Source: Arthrobacter sp. AK04 (GTDB lineage Bacteria > Actinomycetota > Actinomycetes > Actinomycetales > Micrococcaceae). From it: a stretch of 64,000 bases of DNA. Where the stretch lies: positions 1 through 64,000 of the forward strand of contig NZ_JAJOMC010000008.1 of NCBI RefSeq assembly GCF_021129155.1, given 5' to 3'. Of this stretch, positions 45,613 to 53,860 are shown piece by piece. The notes under the pieces were generated by a model, which did not search any database, was not told where the DNA came from, and saw nothing but the letters and a program-made list of their open reading frames with translations. Each line of letters begins with the position of its first letter. The first letter of the stretch is position 1. A program made the position numbers and the translations under genes.

Positions 45613-47525
45613 GCACGGCCGGAGGTAGGGCCGCACGTATGTCGATTCCTCGCCTCGCGGACGCGGCACGGCGGCTGAACGAGTGCAGGTCGATAGTGAC
45701 GCAGATGCGGCAGAGCGTCGGCTGGATGAGTCAAACACGACTTACCGCCGTCGTCGGCGAGCAAGGCCTGATCGAGTCTCTGACGAATATTATTGCGAGG
45801 GCCGACGAGCAGATCAACCAGATGGCAAACGGGACGTCGGACAAGCTTAATGTCTGTATGGCGGAGCTTGAGAGTCTCCTTGATGGTCCGGTGTGGACCG
45901 TCGCCCGTCAGACTCACCAGCAAGTCGCGGAGAGGTATGCGGAGGTCGAAACCCAGGTAAGAGCTGTCACCGAGGAGTACCTGACCCTGCGAACCAACTT
46001 CGAGAAACTTGATGTCATCGTCAAACGAGCCGAAAATCTCCACTTCGAAGGGGCTGAATCGGCGAAGAATCTGGCTAAGGCCTTCGGCAGGCTCCGAAAG
46101 AGCCAGACCGACTTCCAAATGGGCCGCTTCGACACTGCGGCCGCCGCTGTGGAGTATGCCAAGAGCCTGCTGACGGAGGCGCAGCTCACGTCGGAGTTCT
46201 CTGCCGGGCAGGTGATGGTCGATGTGCAGAAGTTCGGATCATATGTCGAGAAACTAGCGAAGGACCTCGACGATGCTGAGGAGAAAGACGACAAACTCGC
46301 CCGCAGGATAGAACTCTTCCTCATCTCGGGTATGCCGGCGGAGGACAAGTATGTGCCGTACACGGTGCTTCTTCGCCGGCCTGGCTATGGGCACATGCCA
46401 GAAACGAACCTTTACGACGTAGACGTTGAAACCCTCGACATCGACCAGGCGCTGTTCAAAGAGATCATCAACGAGATCGCGGCGACCGCCCTCGAAGGTA
46501 TCCGCTCGGCCCCGAAACCCATAGGCGTGGCGACGGATGAGGCGGGTACCGTGCGCCGCGCCCTGCCGGAGCGGAAAGTTCTTGCAATACACCTGGACCA
46601 ACTGGACCCGGCGGAACGGCTGGAGAGGATTGGCCGCCGAATGTACAGCCTGCTTATCCCGGACGCCATGCAGCGCCTGATCGACGAGACCGTCGACTTC
46701 CCGCTGACCGTCACCTCGAACAACCCCGAGTTGCCTTGGGAGCTGCTCCATGACGGCAACGATTTCCTGTGTCTTAAGCGCATGTTTGCGCGGCTGCCCG
46801 CAGGGCAGACCTTTCCCCGCCGCACCAGGGAACTCAACCCAAAGCGGGGTGTGGAGAAGTCAAGGGTGCTCTTGATCCACTCGGTGTGCGGCGAGCCGCT
46901 CAAGCAGGCGGAAATAGAGATTGGGGAGATCCAGAAGCGTTTGGCTGAGATGACGCCCGAGCCCGTGGTGACGACGTTGTTGGGACCTGACGTCAATTCG
47001 AGCCGCCTGACCGACGAGCTCAGCCTCGGTAACTACGACTTGATCCACTATGCCGGTCACGCAGGCTACGATCCCAAACAGCCCCAGCTCAGCTATCTGC
47101 TGCTGTCCAGCGGGGAGCGCTTCCGGGCAAATAGGGTGCAGCGCGTGCTCGAGGGGCATCCAGTGGTCTTCCTCAACGCGTGCGAGTCGAGCAAATCGGC
47201 GCCGAACTCCATAGAACAATTCACTGATAGCACTGTCGCGCAAGCACAGGGACTGGCATCCGCGTTCGTCTATGGCGGTGCCCAGGCCTGCGTGGGTTCA
47301 CTGTGGCCGGTGTTCGATGACACCGCCGCCGAGCTGTCCGTCGCATTCTACCGGCAACTGATTGTGGAGCGTCAGCGGGTGGGAGAGGCACTGCGGCTGG
47401 CACGAAAGAGCAGTTACGACAATGACACTCAGCAGGACCGGATCACCTGGGCCGCCTACGCCCTGTACGGCGACCCGTCGTACCGCCTCGGCGCCGAGAC
47501 GATCACCGAGTATGGCGCCGGTTAG
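45609..47525 (+). CDS. CHAT-domain protease 2 with helical N-terminus
   Basis: A 638-residue protein. Residues 1-230 form long helices/coiled coil (AKNLAKAFGRLRKSQTDFQM), likely a binding or oligomerisation part. The C-terminal CHAT domain (about 370-638) has NPELPWELLHDG, His484 in YDLIHYAGHAG, Cys525 in VVFLNACESS, ACVGSLWPVFDDTAAELS and the closing YALYGDPSYRL. The full dyad suggests an active cysteine protease. CHAT proteases such as Csx29/TPR-CHAT and the gasdermin-activating proteases are switched on by infection signals. Starts in the stop of CHAT1 (ATGA), 29 nt before the metacaspase gene. Confidence 0.88.
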   Translation: MSTAGGRAARMSIPRLADAARRLNECRSIVTQMRQSVGWMSQTRLTAVVGEQGLIESLTNIIARADEQINQMANGTSDKLNVCMAELESLLDGPVWTVARQTHQQVAERYAEVETQVRAVTEEYLTLRTNFEKLDVIVKRAENLHFEGAESAKNLAKAFGRLRKSQTDFQMGRFDTAAAAVEYAKSLLTEAQLTSEFSAGQVMVDVQKFGSYVEKLAKDLDDAEEKDDKLARRIELFLISGMPAEDKYVPYTVLLRRPGYGHMPETNLYDVDVETLDIDQALFKEIINEIAATALEGIRSAPKPIGVATDEAGTVRRALPERKVLAIHLDQLDPAERLERIGRRMYSLLIPDAMQRLIDETVDFPLTVTSNNPELPWELLHDGNDFLCLKRMFARLPAGQTFPRRTRELNPKRGVEKSRVLLIHSVCGEPLKQAEIEIGEIQKRLAEMTPEPVVTTLLGPDVNSSRLTDELSLGNYDLIHYAGHAGYDPKQPQLSYLLLSSGERFRANRVQRVLEGHPVVFLNACESSKSAPNSIEQFTDSTVAQAQGLASAFVYGGAQACVGSLWPVFDDTAAELSVAFYRQLIVERQRVGEALRLARKSSYDNDTQQDRITWAAYALYGDPSYRLGAETITEYGAG

Positions 47526-47554
47526 AACCGCCGCAACATCACCGAGGAGGAACC

Positions 47555-50500
47555 ATGCCAGGCAACAGCAACGTGTATGCCCTGCTAGTGGGCATCGACG
47601 CGTACCAGTCTCCGGTCCCTGCCCTCCGGGGATGCCGTAATGACATCGACACGTTCGGTGAGCTGCTCTCGGCCCGGGGACCAGGCGACACCATCCATAT
47701 CCGCACGCTACTTAACGAACAGGCGACTCGCGCCGCGGTGATCGCGGGGTTCCGCGAGCATCTCGCCCAGGCTGGGGAGGACGACGCCGCCCTCTTCTAC
47801 TACAGCGGGCACGGCTCCCAGGAGCCCGCGCCCGAACAGTGGTGGCATCTGGAGCCGGACCACCTGGACGAGACCCTCGTGCTCTACGACAGCAGGGCTG
47901 AGGGCCAGTGGGACCTGGCGGACAAGGAGCTGGCAGCCCTGATCGCCGAGGTCGCCGCCAACCATCCTCACGTCGTCGTCGTCCTCGACTGCTGCCACTC
48001 GGGCAGCGGCACCCGGGCAACGCTCGAGGACGGCACAGCGGGACGCCGTGCCCCAACCGACCGGCGTCAGCGGCTGCCCTCGGACTTCCTGTTCAACCCC
48101 GGTGACGTTGAGGCCTATTCGCGGACGCCGGATCGGGCAGCCCTGGGGGACAGCGGTTGGACGTTGCCGCAGGCCAACCACGTGCTCCTGTCAGGGTGCC
48201 GCTCCAACGAAACCTCGAAGGAGGTCTTCCTTAACGGGCGGCACAGGGGTGCTCTGTCAGCGGCGCTGGAAACCGCGCTTTGCACTACCGGCGGTGGGCG
48301 GACCTATCGCGAGATCCACCGGCAGGTAAGCGCGAACGTCCATAACACAGTGCGCGCGCAGACCCCGCAACTTGAAACGTCGACGCCGGAAGATCTCGAT
48401 CGGCCCTTCCTCGGTGGTGCTGTCGCGGCGCTCCCGCCCTACTTCGTCCTAAGCCATGCCGGGGTGGAATGGACCATCGACGGCGGGCGTCTGCATGGCA
48501 TCGAGGCTCCCGTCGGGGATGAGCAGACATGGCTTGACATCCGCGACACGAACGACTCTTCCGTGGCCACGGCCTCGGTGACTGCGGTCCGGGCCGGGGA
48601 TGCGACCATAACTGTGTCTTCGGGTGACCTCGATCCCGCCCGGGTGTACCGGGGAATCGTAACGGCAAGCCCGCTCCCGTCGCTGCTAATCAAGATCGAG
48701 GGCGAAGACGGCGCATCCGCCCTCCGGGACGCACTCGTCTCGCGCGATAAGGCGGGACCGCGGCTGGTCGCCGAGGCAGAACCGTCTGGGGAGCCACAGT
48801 TCCTGGTGATTTGCGACGCGTCCGGCTACTCCGTGGCTCGGATTGGCAGTGAGCGGGCCTTGTGCACAAAGGCGTCAGCTGCAGACGAGGCCGTTGGAGT
48901 CCTAGAGCACGTCGCGGCCTGGATGCGCGTAGCCGGACTACGCAACGGCGTCACCCAGCTCCCAAATGACGCTGTGACGGTGTCCGTCGAGGCCGAGTCT
49001 GGTCCGGGAGAGGACCCACCCGGGGAAGTCGAGGGGCTGAATCGCTTCGAATACGTCAGGGAAGCAAACGGAAGGCATCGGCCGCGCCGTTACACCGTCA
49101 CGCTTACGAATACGTCGCAACAGACCCTCTGGGTCGCCCTTCTCGACCTCACGGACACGTTTGGCATCTACACGGATGCGCTTCCCGTCGGCTCGCAGAA
49201 ACTGGCGCCGGGCGAGGCCATACCGGTCAGGCTCCGGGCTGACGTCCCGGACAATTTGTGGGATCACGGCGTGACCGAGGTAACCGATGTGCTGAAGCTG
49301 ATCGTCAGCACCGAGGATTTCGATCCGCGGAGCATGGAACAGCGTGATCTCGACGTCTCAGCCGGTACCCGTGCCGCCTCCGGTGTCCGAGGTGCCCCGC
49401 GTTCCAGCCTCGACCGCCTGCTGCGGCGGGTCGGAACCCGCCGCGCACAGCCCCAGACAGCTGGCGAGGCCGTCGCAGATTGGTATACCCGGGACCTCAT
49501 GGTGGTGTCGGTTCGTCCGCGGGCAGGTGCAGCCTGCGCGCCGGACAAGAGCGCCGAGGTGGCTCCAGGCGTCACATTGGCCCCGCACCCGACCTTGCGG
49601 GCAACCGTGCAGCTCAGCGCTGCGCTGGACGCTACCCGTGACCTGGCTGCGGCGCCGGTCCCCGATGCACTGCAGGGTGAGGGGACACTGCCGTTCGGCC
49701 TAATTGCCACCCGCGGAGGCGAGCCCGAGGCGGACGCCGTCATCGTCACCTTGGATGAGCACACCAATATTGGCGCAGTGACCCGGGACGATCCGTTGGT
49801 GTTACAGCTCGAGCGGACCCTTGAGAATGACGATCACGTCCTGCCGTTCGCTTGGGACGGGGAGTTTTACATTCCTCTCGGTTATTCGCGCCGAACCGGG
49901 AAAGGCAGCGAGATCGTGCTCGAGCGCCTGTGCGACCCCGTGGCGACCCAGCGCAGCCTCACCGGCTCGATTCGGATCCTCTTCCGTAAGCTGGTCGGCA
50001 ACGCATTGGGATTGCCACCCGCCTACCCGCTGCTCCGGATGATATCGATCACGGAGGACGGCACGTTAACGTACGTGAAGGAGACTGCGGCAATCAAGCA
50101 GGCCGTGGACAGGTCCAAATCGGTGTTGCTCTACGTGCACGGAATCATCGGCGACACCGAGGGGATGGCAAGGAGTTCCCGCCTCCGTGGCACCGCGGTG
50201 CCCATCGGTACCCGCTACGACGTCACCTTGACCTTCGACTACGAGAACCTGGATACACCGATCGAAGAGAATGCAGCGGCACTCAGATCCATGCTTGCCG
50301 ACGCCGGCTTATCTTCAGGCCACGGCAAGCGGTTCGACATCGTGGCCCACTCGATGGGTGGGCTCGTAGCGCGCCACATGATCGAATTCGAGGGAGGAGT
50401 CGACGTGGATCATCTCGTGACTCTGGGCACACCGAACGACGGTTCGCCGTGGCCGACCGTGCAGCGCTGGGCCACGGTGGCCCTCTCTCTGGCCATGAAC

Positions 50501-50926
50501 AGCCTGACCGCTGTGGCTTGGCCTGTGACGGCGTTGGCGGCGGTGCTGGGCACTCTCGAGAAATTCGACTCGGCGCTCGATCAGATGGAGAAGGGCTCAC
50601 CCTTCTTGAAGAAGCTCGCCAGTGCACCGGACCCGTCGACGCCATACCACGTCATCGTTGGAAACCGGTCGCTGCTCGACGTCAGCCAGACTAACGGAAA
50701 GCTACCACGCCTGCTCGAGCGGCTTTCCCCACGCCGCATGGCAGGCGAGGTTGTGGACATCGTGTTCTTCCATCAGCCCAACGACCTTGCGGTGTCAGTA
50801 GCAAGCGCGCAAGCGCTTCCGACCACACGGAACCCGGCCCCAGTCGTCCACGTGCTTGCCAGCGATCACATGAGCTACTTCGACACCGAAGCGAGCTTGG
50901 CCAAGATAGCCGAACTTCTCGTGTAG
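47555..50926 (+). CDS. Metacaspase fused to lipase-like alpha/beta hydrolase
   Basis: A 1123-residue fusion. Residues 5-285 are a caspase-fold (C14) domain: YALLVGIDAYQSPVPALRG, His86 in FYYSGHGSQE and catalytic Cys147 in VLDCCHSG. Residues about 440-600 contain a beta-sandwich-like region (RYTVTLTNTSQQTLWVALLD, FGIYTDALP) often found behind prokaryotic caspases. Residues about 850-1123 form an alpha/beta hydrolase: SVLLYVHGIIGDTEG, nucleophile Ser933 in IVAHSMGGLVARH, LGTPNDGSPW and His in ASDHMSYFD, resembling lipase/PGAP1-like esterases. GAGGAGG (47544-47550) precedes ATG 47555. As the last gene of the CHAT operon, it is the natural effector: protease activation could free or switch on a membrane-attacking hydrolase. 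That mechanism is inferred. Confidence 0.88.
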   Translation: MPGNSNVYALLVGIDAYQSPVPALRGCRNDIDTFGELLSARGPGDTIHIRTLLNEQATRAAVIAGFREHLAQAGEDDAALFYYSGHGSQEPAPEQWWHLEPDHLDETLVLYDSRAEGQWDLADKELAALIAEVAANHPHVVVVLDCCHSGSGTRATLEDGTAGRRAPTDRRQRLPSDFLFNPGDVEAYSRTPDRAALGDSGWTLPQANHVLLSGCRSNETSKEVFLNGRHRGALSAALETALCTTGGGRTYREIHRQVSANVHNTVRAQTPQLETSTPEDLDRPFLGGAVAALPPYFVLSHAGVEWTIDGGRLHGIEAPVGDEQTWLDIRDTNDSSVATASVTAVRAGDATITVSSGDLDPARVYRGIVTASPLPSLLIKIEGEDGASALRDALVSRDKAGPRLVAEAEPSGEPQFLVICDASGYSVARIGSERALCTKASAADEAVGVLEHVAAWMRVAGLRNGVTQLPNDAVTVSVEAESGPGEDPPGEVEGLNRFEYVREANGRHRPRRYTVTLTNTSQQTLWVALLDLTDTFGIYTDALPVGSQKLAPGEAIPVRLRADVPDNLWDHGVTEVTDVLKLIVSTEDFDPRSMEQRDLDVSAGTRAASGVRGAPRSSLDRLLRRVGTRRAQPQTAGEAVADWYTRDLMVVSVRPRAGAACAPDKSAEVAPGVTLAPHPTLRATVQLSAALDATRDLAAAPVPDALQGEGTLPFGLIATRGGEPEADAVIVTLDEHTNIGAVTRDDPLVLQLERTLENDDHVLPFAWDGEFYIPLGYSRRTGKGSEIVLERLCDPVATQRSLTGSIRILFRKLVGNALGLPPAYPLLRMISITEDGTLTYVKETAAIKQAVDRSKSVLLYVHGIIGDTEGMARSSRLRGTAVPIGTRYDVTLTFDYENLDTPIEENAAALRSMLADAGLSSGHGKRFDIVAHSMGGLVARHMIEFEGGVDVDHLVTLGTPNDGSPWPTVQRWATVALSLAMNSLTAVAWPVTALAAVLGTLEKFDSALDQMEKGSPFLKKLASAPDPSTPYHVIVGNRSLLDVSQTNGKLPRLLERLSPRRMAGEVVDIVFFHQPNDLAVSVASAQALPTTRNPAPVVHVLASDHMSYFDTEASLAKIAELLV

Positions 50927-50969
50927 CTGTAGCGTGAGGCGGCAGGAACTGTCCCGACTTTGATCGACC

Positions 50970-51783
50970 TAGCCAGAAGGCCGAATCGGAGCGCAGCAGT
51001 ACCATGCCCGTGGCGCCGGCTGAGCGCAGCCGGGCCACGGTGGCCAGCAGGTCGGCGGTGAACTTGCCGGCACCGCGGGCGGAGCCGGCACCCCTTGCGG
51101 AGCCTCGCGCCGGCGATGATAGGGGCTGCGTTCTTGGTGGTGACGGTGCCGATCAGGGCGTTGATCCCGCGGACGCCGGAGTAGCCGTAGCCGGAGCCCT
51201 GTTTCTTATAGCCGAAGACCGCCTTGATCGTGTCATTGATATCGACCAGGGCCAGATCATCGATCCCGGCCACCAGCGGGGTGGCCGCGGCGAGGCTGGC
51301 CAGCCAGCGGGCCGCTGCCGCGTCGAGCTGGCGGACGTGTCCGAAGGTGAGTCTGCGCAGGAACGAGCCCAGCGTCGATGGCGCGTAAGGTGCCTTGGAA
51401 CAGTTTGCCCGTTCCGCCGTAGCGCAGGATCCCCATGTCATCGATGCGGTCCGCGCCGGCGGCCATCCCTGCGACCAGGGTCGAGACCTTCAGCCCGGCA
51501 TTCGTGCCGTAATACTCCGGCAGCGTCACGTGCTCGTCGACCAGGTCGCCGAGGCCGGTGTCGGCGGCCAGGCCCATGACCGGGACCAGCCCGGCGACCG
51601 ACACGAGATTCGGATCATCGGACGCGCTGGGCACCGCCGCGGGTATGGAAAACCCGCATCTGCCGGATGCCCTTCTGAATCACGGAAAATTGCTCTAGAC
51701 AAGCTCTATTTTCCATGCTCAGGCGGGCATTTCCCGTTTGCAACGCCAGGCTGCTCTCAACCCAACCGGTGGATTCAGGCTAA
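50970..51783 (-). mobile_element. IS1380-family relic (N-terminal transposase part and end)
   Basis: On the minus strand, in two to three frames: SDDPNLVSVAGLVPVMGLA, TLVAGMAAGADRIDDMGILR, APSTLGSFLRRLTFGHVRQL, YKKQGSGYGYSGVRGINALI, GATGMVLLRSDSAFW. This is the N-terminal and central IS1380 transposase, ending abruptly near 50970. CCGGTGGATTCAGGCTAAG at about 51765-51783 is the terminal repeat, similar to that at 43361. It lies 40 bp after the metacaspase gene. Confidence 0.8.
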
Positions 51784-51878
51784 GCGGACGGCTGTGCCGC
51801 TGGTAGGAAGACTTCGGAAGAGAATGATGCAGGGGCCAGCCGGATGGGAGTGTGGGTAGATCTTCTTCGAAGAGAGAG

Positions 51879-52034
51879 CTAGCGGCCGCGGGCACGAGTG
51901 CTCTGGTCGAAGTGGATTCGAAGCCGCACAGCCCGGAAGAGCGAGAGCAGCACAGGAAAAGCAGCCAACATGGATGCGGCGTACTGCGGGTGGAAGGTCT
52001 TGGTAATGCTTCCACCAGTCATTTGTACTGGCAT
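51879..52034 (-). CDS. Small protein, possible
   Basis: A 51-residue frame from ATG 52034, overlapping the stop of the upstream minus-strand gene (MPVQMTGGSITKTFHPQYAA, then a hydrophobic stretch AAFPVLLSLFRAV and a basic end). The coupling suggests a real gene; no family recognised. Confidence 0.3.
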   Translation of the reverse strand: MPVQMTGGSITKTFHPQYAASMLAAFPVLLSLFRAVRLRIHFDQSTRARGR

Positions 52035-52288
52035 TCAACGCCCAACGGTGATTGGGCCCCGTTAGCAGTCCAGCGCCTATGCGATAGCTGATTGGTTTCT
52101 TGCGTCCAGGTTTCCCAGTAGCGTTTCGGCGTCATGCCGTCCAGGGATGCGAGCCCAAATGTTCTACCGTCCCGATACGTCTCACCCAAGCGGTCCTCTG
52201 GTACGAGATCAACCGCTGACGACAAGCACACACCCGTTATTCTCGTCACGGCCAGTATCCCATACGCCTTGTTAGGCACTACATCCAC
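52019..52288 (-). CDS. Small protein, unknown
   Basis: An 89-residue frame from GTG 52288, overlapping the upstream gene by 17 nt: GILAVTRITGVCLSSAVDLV, DRLGETYRDGRTFGLASLDG, MTPKRYWETWTQETNQL. Composition is protein-like. No ribosome site and no family recognised; could be a scrap of a larger gene. Confidence 0.35.
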   Translation of the reverse strand: MDVVPNKAYGILAVTRITGVCLSSAVDLVPEDRLGETYRDGRTFGLASLDGMTPKRYWETWTQETNQLSHRRWTANGAQSPLGVECQYK

Positions 52289-52745
52289 GAGAGTAAGAGG
52301 AGACCTGGACGATCTTTGACTCGGTGCGGCCCGGACCGTAGTGCTGCAAGCGCTGGTGCCCGCTGACACTATGCTCGGTCGGAGACTTTCTGATGACTTC
52401 ATCGCCCATGCCTTCGAAAGCCGCCTCCGTAAACTCAGGGACTTTCTCCAAGAGCGCGGTGCTGACCTGCTTGAATGCTTCGGGCGACCTCAGTGTCAAG
52501 AACGTAACCCCGCCAACAGCCGCAAGAGCGCCAACGGCGAGACCTGTTTTGAAAGCTGGATGCTCCTTGAACCGCTGCCAGCGGGTCGGGACCTGGCTCA
52601 TATCCTGCTCGCAGGATTCGGCGGCGTCAGGCTTGCGCGGTTCATTGGGCTCAGATTGGACTGACTTGTCCTTGGGCTGCTGAAGGCGTGATGGATCGAG
52701 CGGCTGCGCCCGATCGAACGGGCCTTCTTGGTCATGATCAGGCAC
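52272..52745 (-). CDS. Membrane-spanning accessory protein, unknown
   Basis: A 157-residue protein: charged N-terminal 65 residues (EPNEPRKPDAAESCEQD), one hydrophobic segment (TGLAVGALAAVGGVTFLTL, about 68-86), helix (VSTALLEKVPEFTEAAFEGM) and a C-terminus HSVSGHQRLQHYGPGRTESK. Start GTG. Heads a minus-strand group of small genes. I recall similar ends in other actinobacterial plasmid proteins but cannot name a function. Confidence 0.5.
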   Translation of the reverse strand: MPDHDQEGPFDRAQPLDPSRLQQPKDKSVQSEPNEPRKPDAAESCEQDMSQVPTRWQRFKEHPAFKTGLAVGALAAVGGVTFLTLRSPEAFKQVSTALLEKVPEFTEAAFEGMGDEVIRKSPTEHSVSGHQRLQHYGPGRTESKIVQVSSYSRGCSA

Positions 52746-52761
52746 TCAGTCAGTCTATCCT

Positions 52762-53039
52762 CATGCCGGTAAACCCAGCCCGGACCATTTTTGTCGACAG
52801 GCCTACCGGGGCAAGCTGTGTTTCTGTCTCCAGAACCTTCACCAATTGATCAGGGCGGCGGAAGCAGGTTTCTTCGGTTGCACCGTGATCCTCGACGTCG
52901 CTCGCCGAGGACCGCCGAGCCACCAGCGGGCAGTGCTCCTGGCAAACCTCGGAGACCTGATGGCCAGCGGCCAGGCCCGCGGCTTCCTGCTCGGTCAGCA
53001 CAGCGATCCCGGGGCTGCCCTTTAGTCCCAGCAGCATAG
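52762..53039 (+). other. Uncertain coding remnant before a terminator
   Basis: No single frame is convincing. One plus-strand frame gives ILDVARRGPPSHQRAVLLAN and GDLMASGQARGFLLGQHSDP before a stop near 53025, just ahead of the terminator at 53040; another starts at ATG 52762 (MPVNPARTIFVDRPTG). Together they may be one frameshifted gene on the plus strand. Confidence 0.3.
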
Positions 53040-53079
53040 AGAAGCCCACCTCGCCGCGCGGCGGGGTGGGCTTCTTTTT
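53040..53079 (+). terminator. Rho-independent terminator
   Basis: AGAAGCCCACC (53040-53050) pairs with GGTGGGCTTCT (53065-53075), with a further GC-rich inner stem, and is followed by TTTTT. Plus-strand direction. Confidence 0.85.
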
Positions 53080-53112
53080 ATCGTGTCACGGGCTAAGGTT
53101 CAACCACCAAAT

Positions 53113-53259
53113 TCACAGCCCGAGCATGAGTGGAAGCATCTCGGCCCGTCCGGCGGTTACCCAGATCAACATCACAATCACCCATACAGCGCCAAAGAAG
53201 CCGTAGGCGTCTAAATACTTGACAGCTGGTCCATCTACGGAAGAAGGCAGTGATTTCAT
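53113..53259 (-). CDS. 48-residue single-TM peptide (possible)
   Basis: From ATG 53259: MKSLPSSVDGPAVKYLDAYG followed by one membrane helix FFGAVWVIVMLIWVTAG and a short tail. A clean membrane-protein pattern in a gap otherwise without genes, near other transfer genes. No ribosome site of note. Confidence 0.4.
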   Translation of the reverse strand: MKSLPSSVDGPAVKYLDAYGFFGAVWVIVMLIWVTAGRAEMLPLMLGL

Positions 53260-53569
53260 AAAGCCAAAGGTCAGAAAAGGGCTATCAGTTCAGCCACAGG
53301 ACAGACCTCTGCGCTTAGCTGGGCTTAGGTCAACTAATCGTCCTGGTCCCGGAAATAAGACGACTTTCGGCGGGCCGCTAAATCCGGCCGGCTCCGCTGA
53401 CTCATTACCCACACCCCGTCCGAACTTTGGCTGGAGTCATCGCCGCCGTATGGTGCTCTTGCCGCTTATGAGTGGGGGACCGCCAAGGAAGTCATGTCGC
53501 TTCGCTGCGCCACCTCCATGAACCCGTGAGCTCTCTGCTCACTCCATGGAACAGAACGGACGGACCACC
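53260..53569. other. 310-bp region without a gene
   Basis: No supported frame. It should contain the promoter of the transfer operon that starts at 53570, but I see no clear -35/-10 pair. Confidence 0.4.
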
Positions 53570-53857
53570 ATGTACTTTGCAGCGGTAGACCCGGGGATCA
53601 CCCCGAACGCGAGCTTTCCCTTCTTGGAATCGCTTAAACAGGTCGGCGGCGGCATCCTCGTCGGCGCCTTCATTATCATTGCCATCGTTGCCATTATCGG
53701 CGCTGCGATGCTGCTGGCCGGCAAACTTAGCCAGTCTTCGCGCCTCGCCTCCGGCGGCGGGGTTATCCTCCTTTGGACTGGCCCGGTGGCTGCCATCCTC
53801 GGCGGTATCAACGGCTACATCCTCTGGTCACAGACAGCGTTTCCGCTCGGGTTCTAG
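53570..53857 (+). CDS. Small two-TM transfer protein
   Basis: A 95-residue protein: MYFAAVDPGITPNASFPFLE, then membrane helices at about 28-52 and 65-86. Small two-TM proteins at this place in actinobacterial transfer operons have the topology of VirB2/TrbC-type subunits, but sequence does not prove a pilin. ATG 53570 has a purine-rich site (ACGGACGG); ATG 53546 is an alternative. The VirB6-like gene follows after 3 nt. Confidence 0.55.
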   Translation: MYFAAVDPGITPNASFPFLESLKQVGGGILVGAFIIIAIVAIIGAAMLLAGKLSQSSRLASGGGVILLWTGPVAAILGGINGYILWSQTAFPLGF

Positions 53858-53860
53858 ACC

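Noticed and set aside
52750..53049. 100-codon minus-strand frame ahead of the terminator
   Set aside because: The terminator at 53040-53079 is plus-strand oriented and lies just after a plausible plus-strand coding remnant; the minus frame has no family match.
53219..53521. Plus-strand 100-codon frame
   Set aside because: Low-complexity Pro/Arg/Gly composition, no ribosome site, no similarity.
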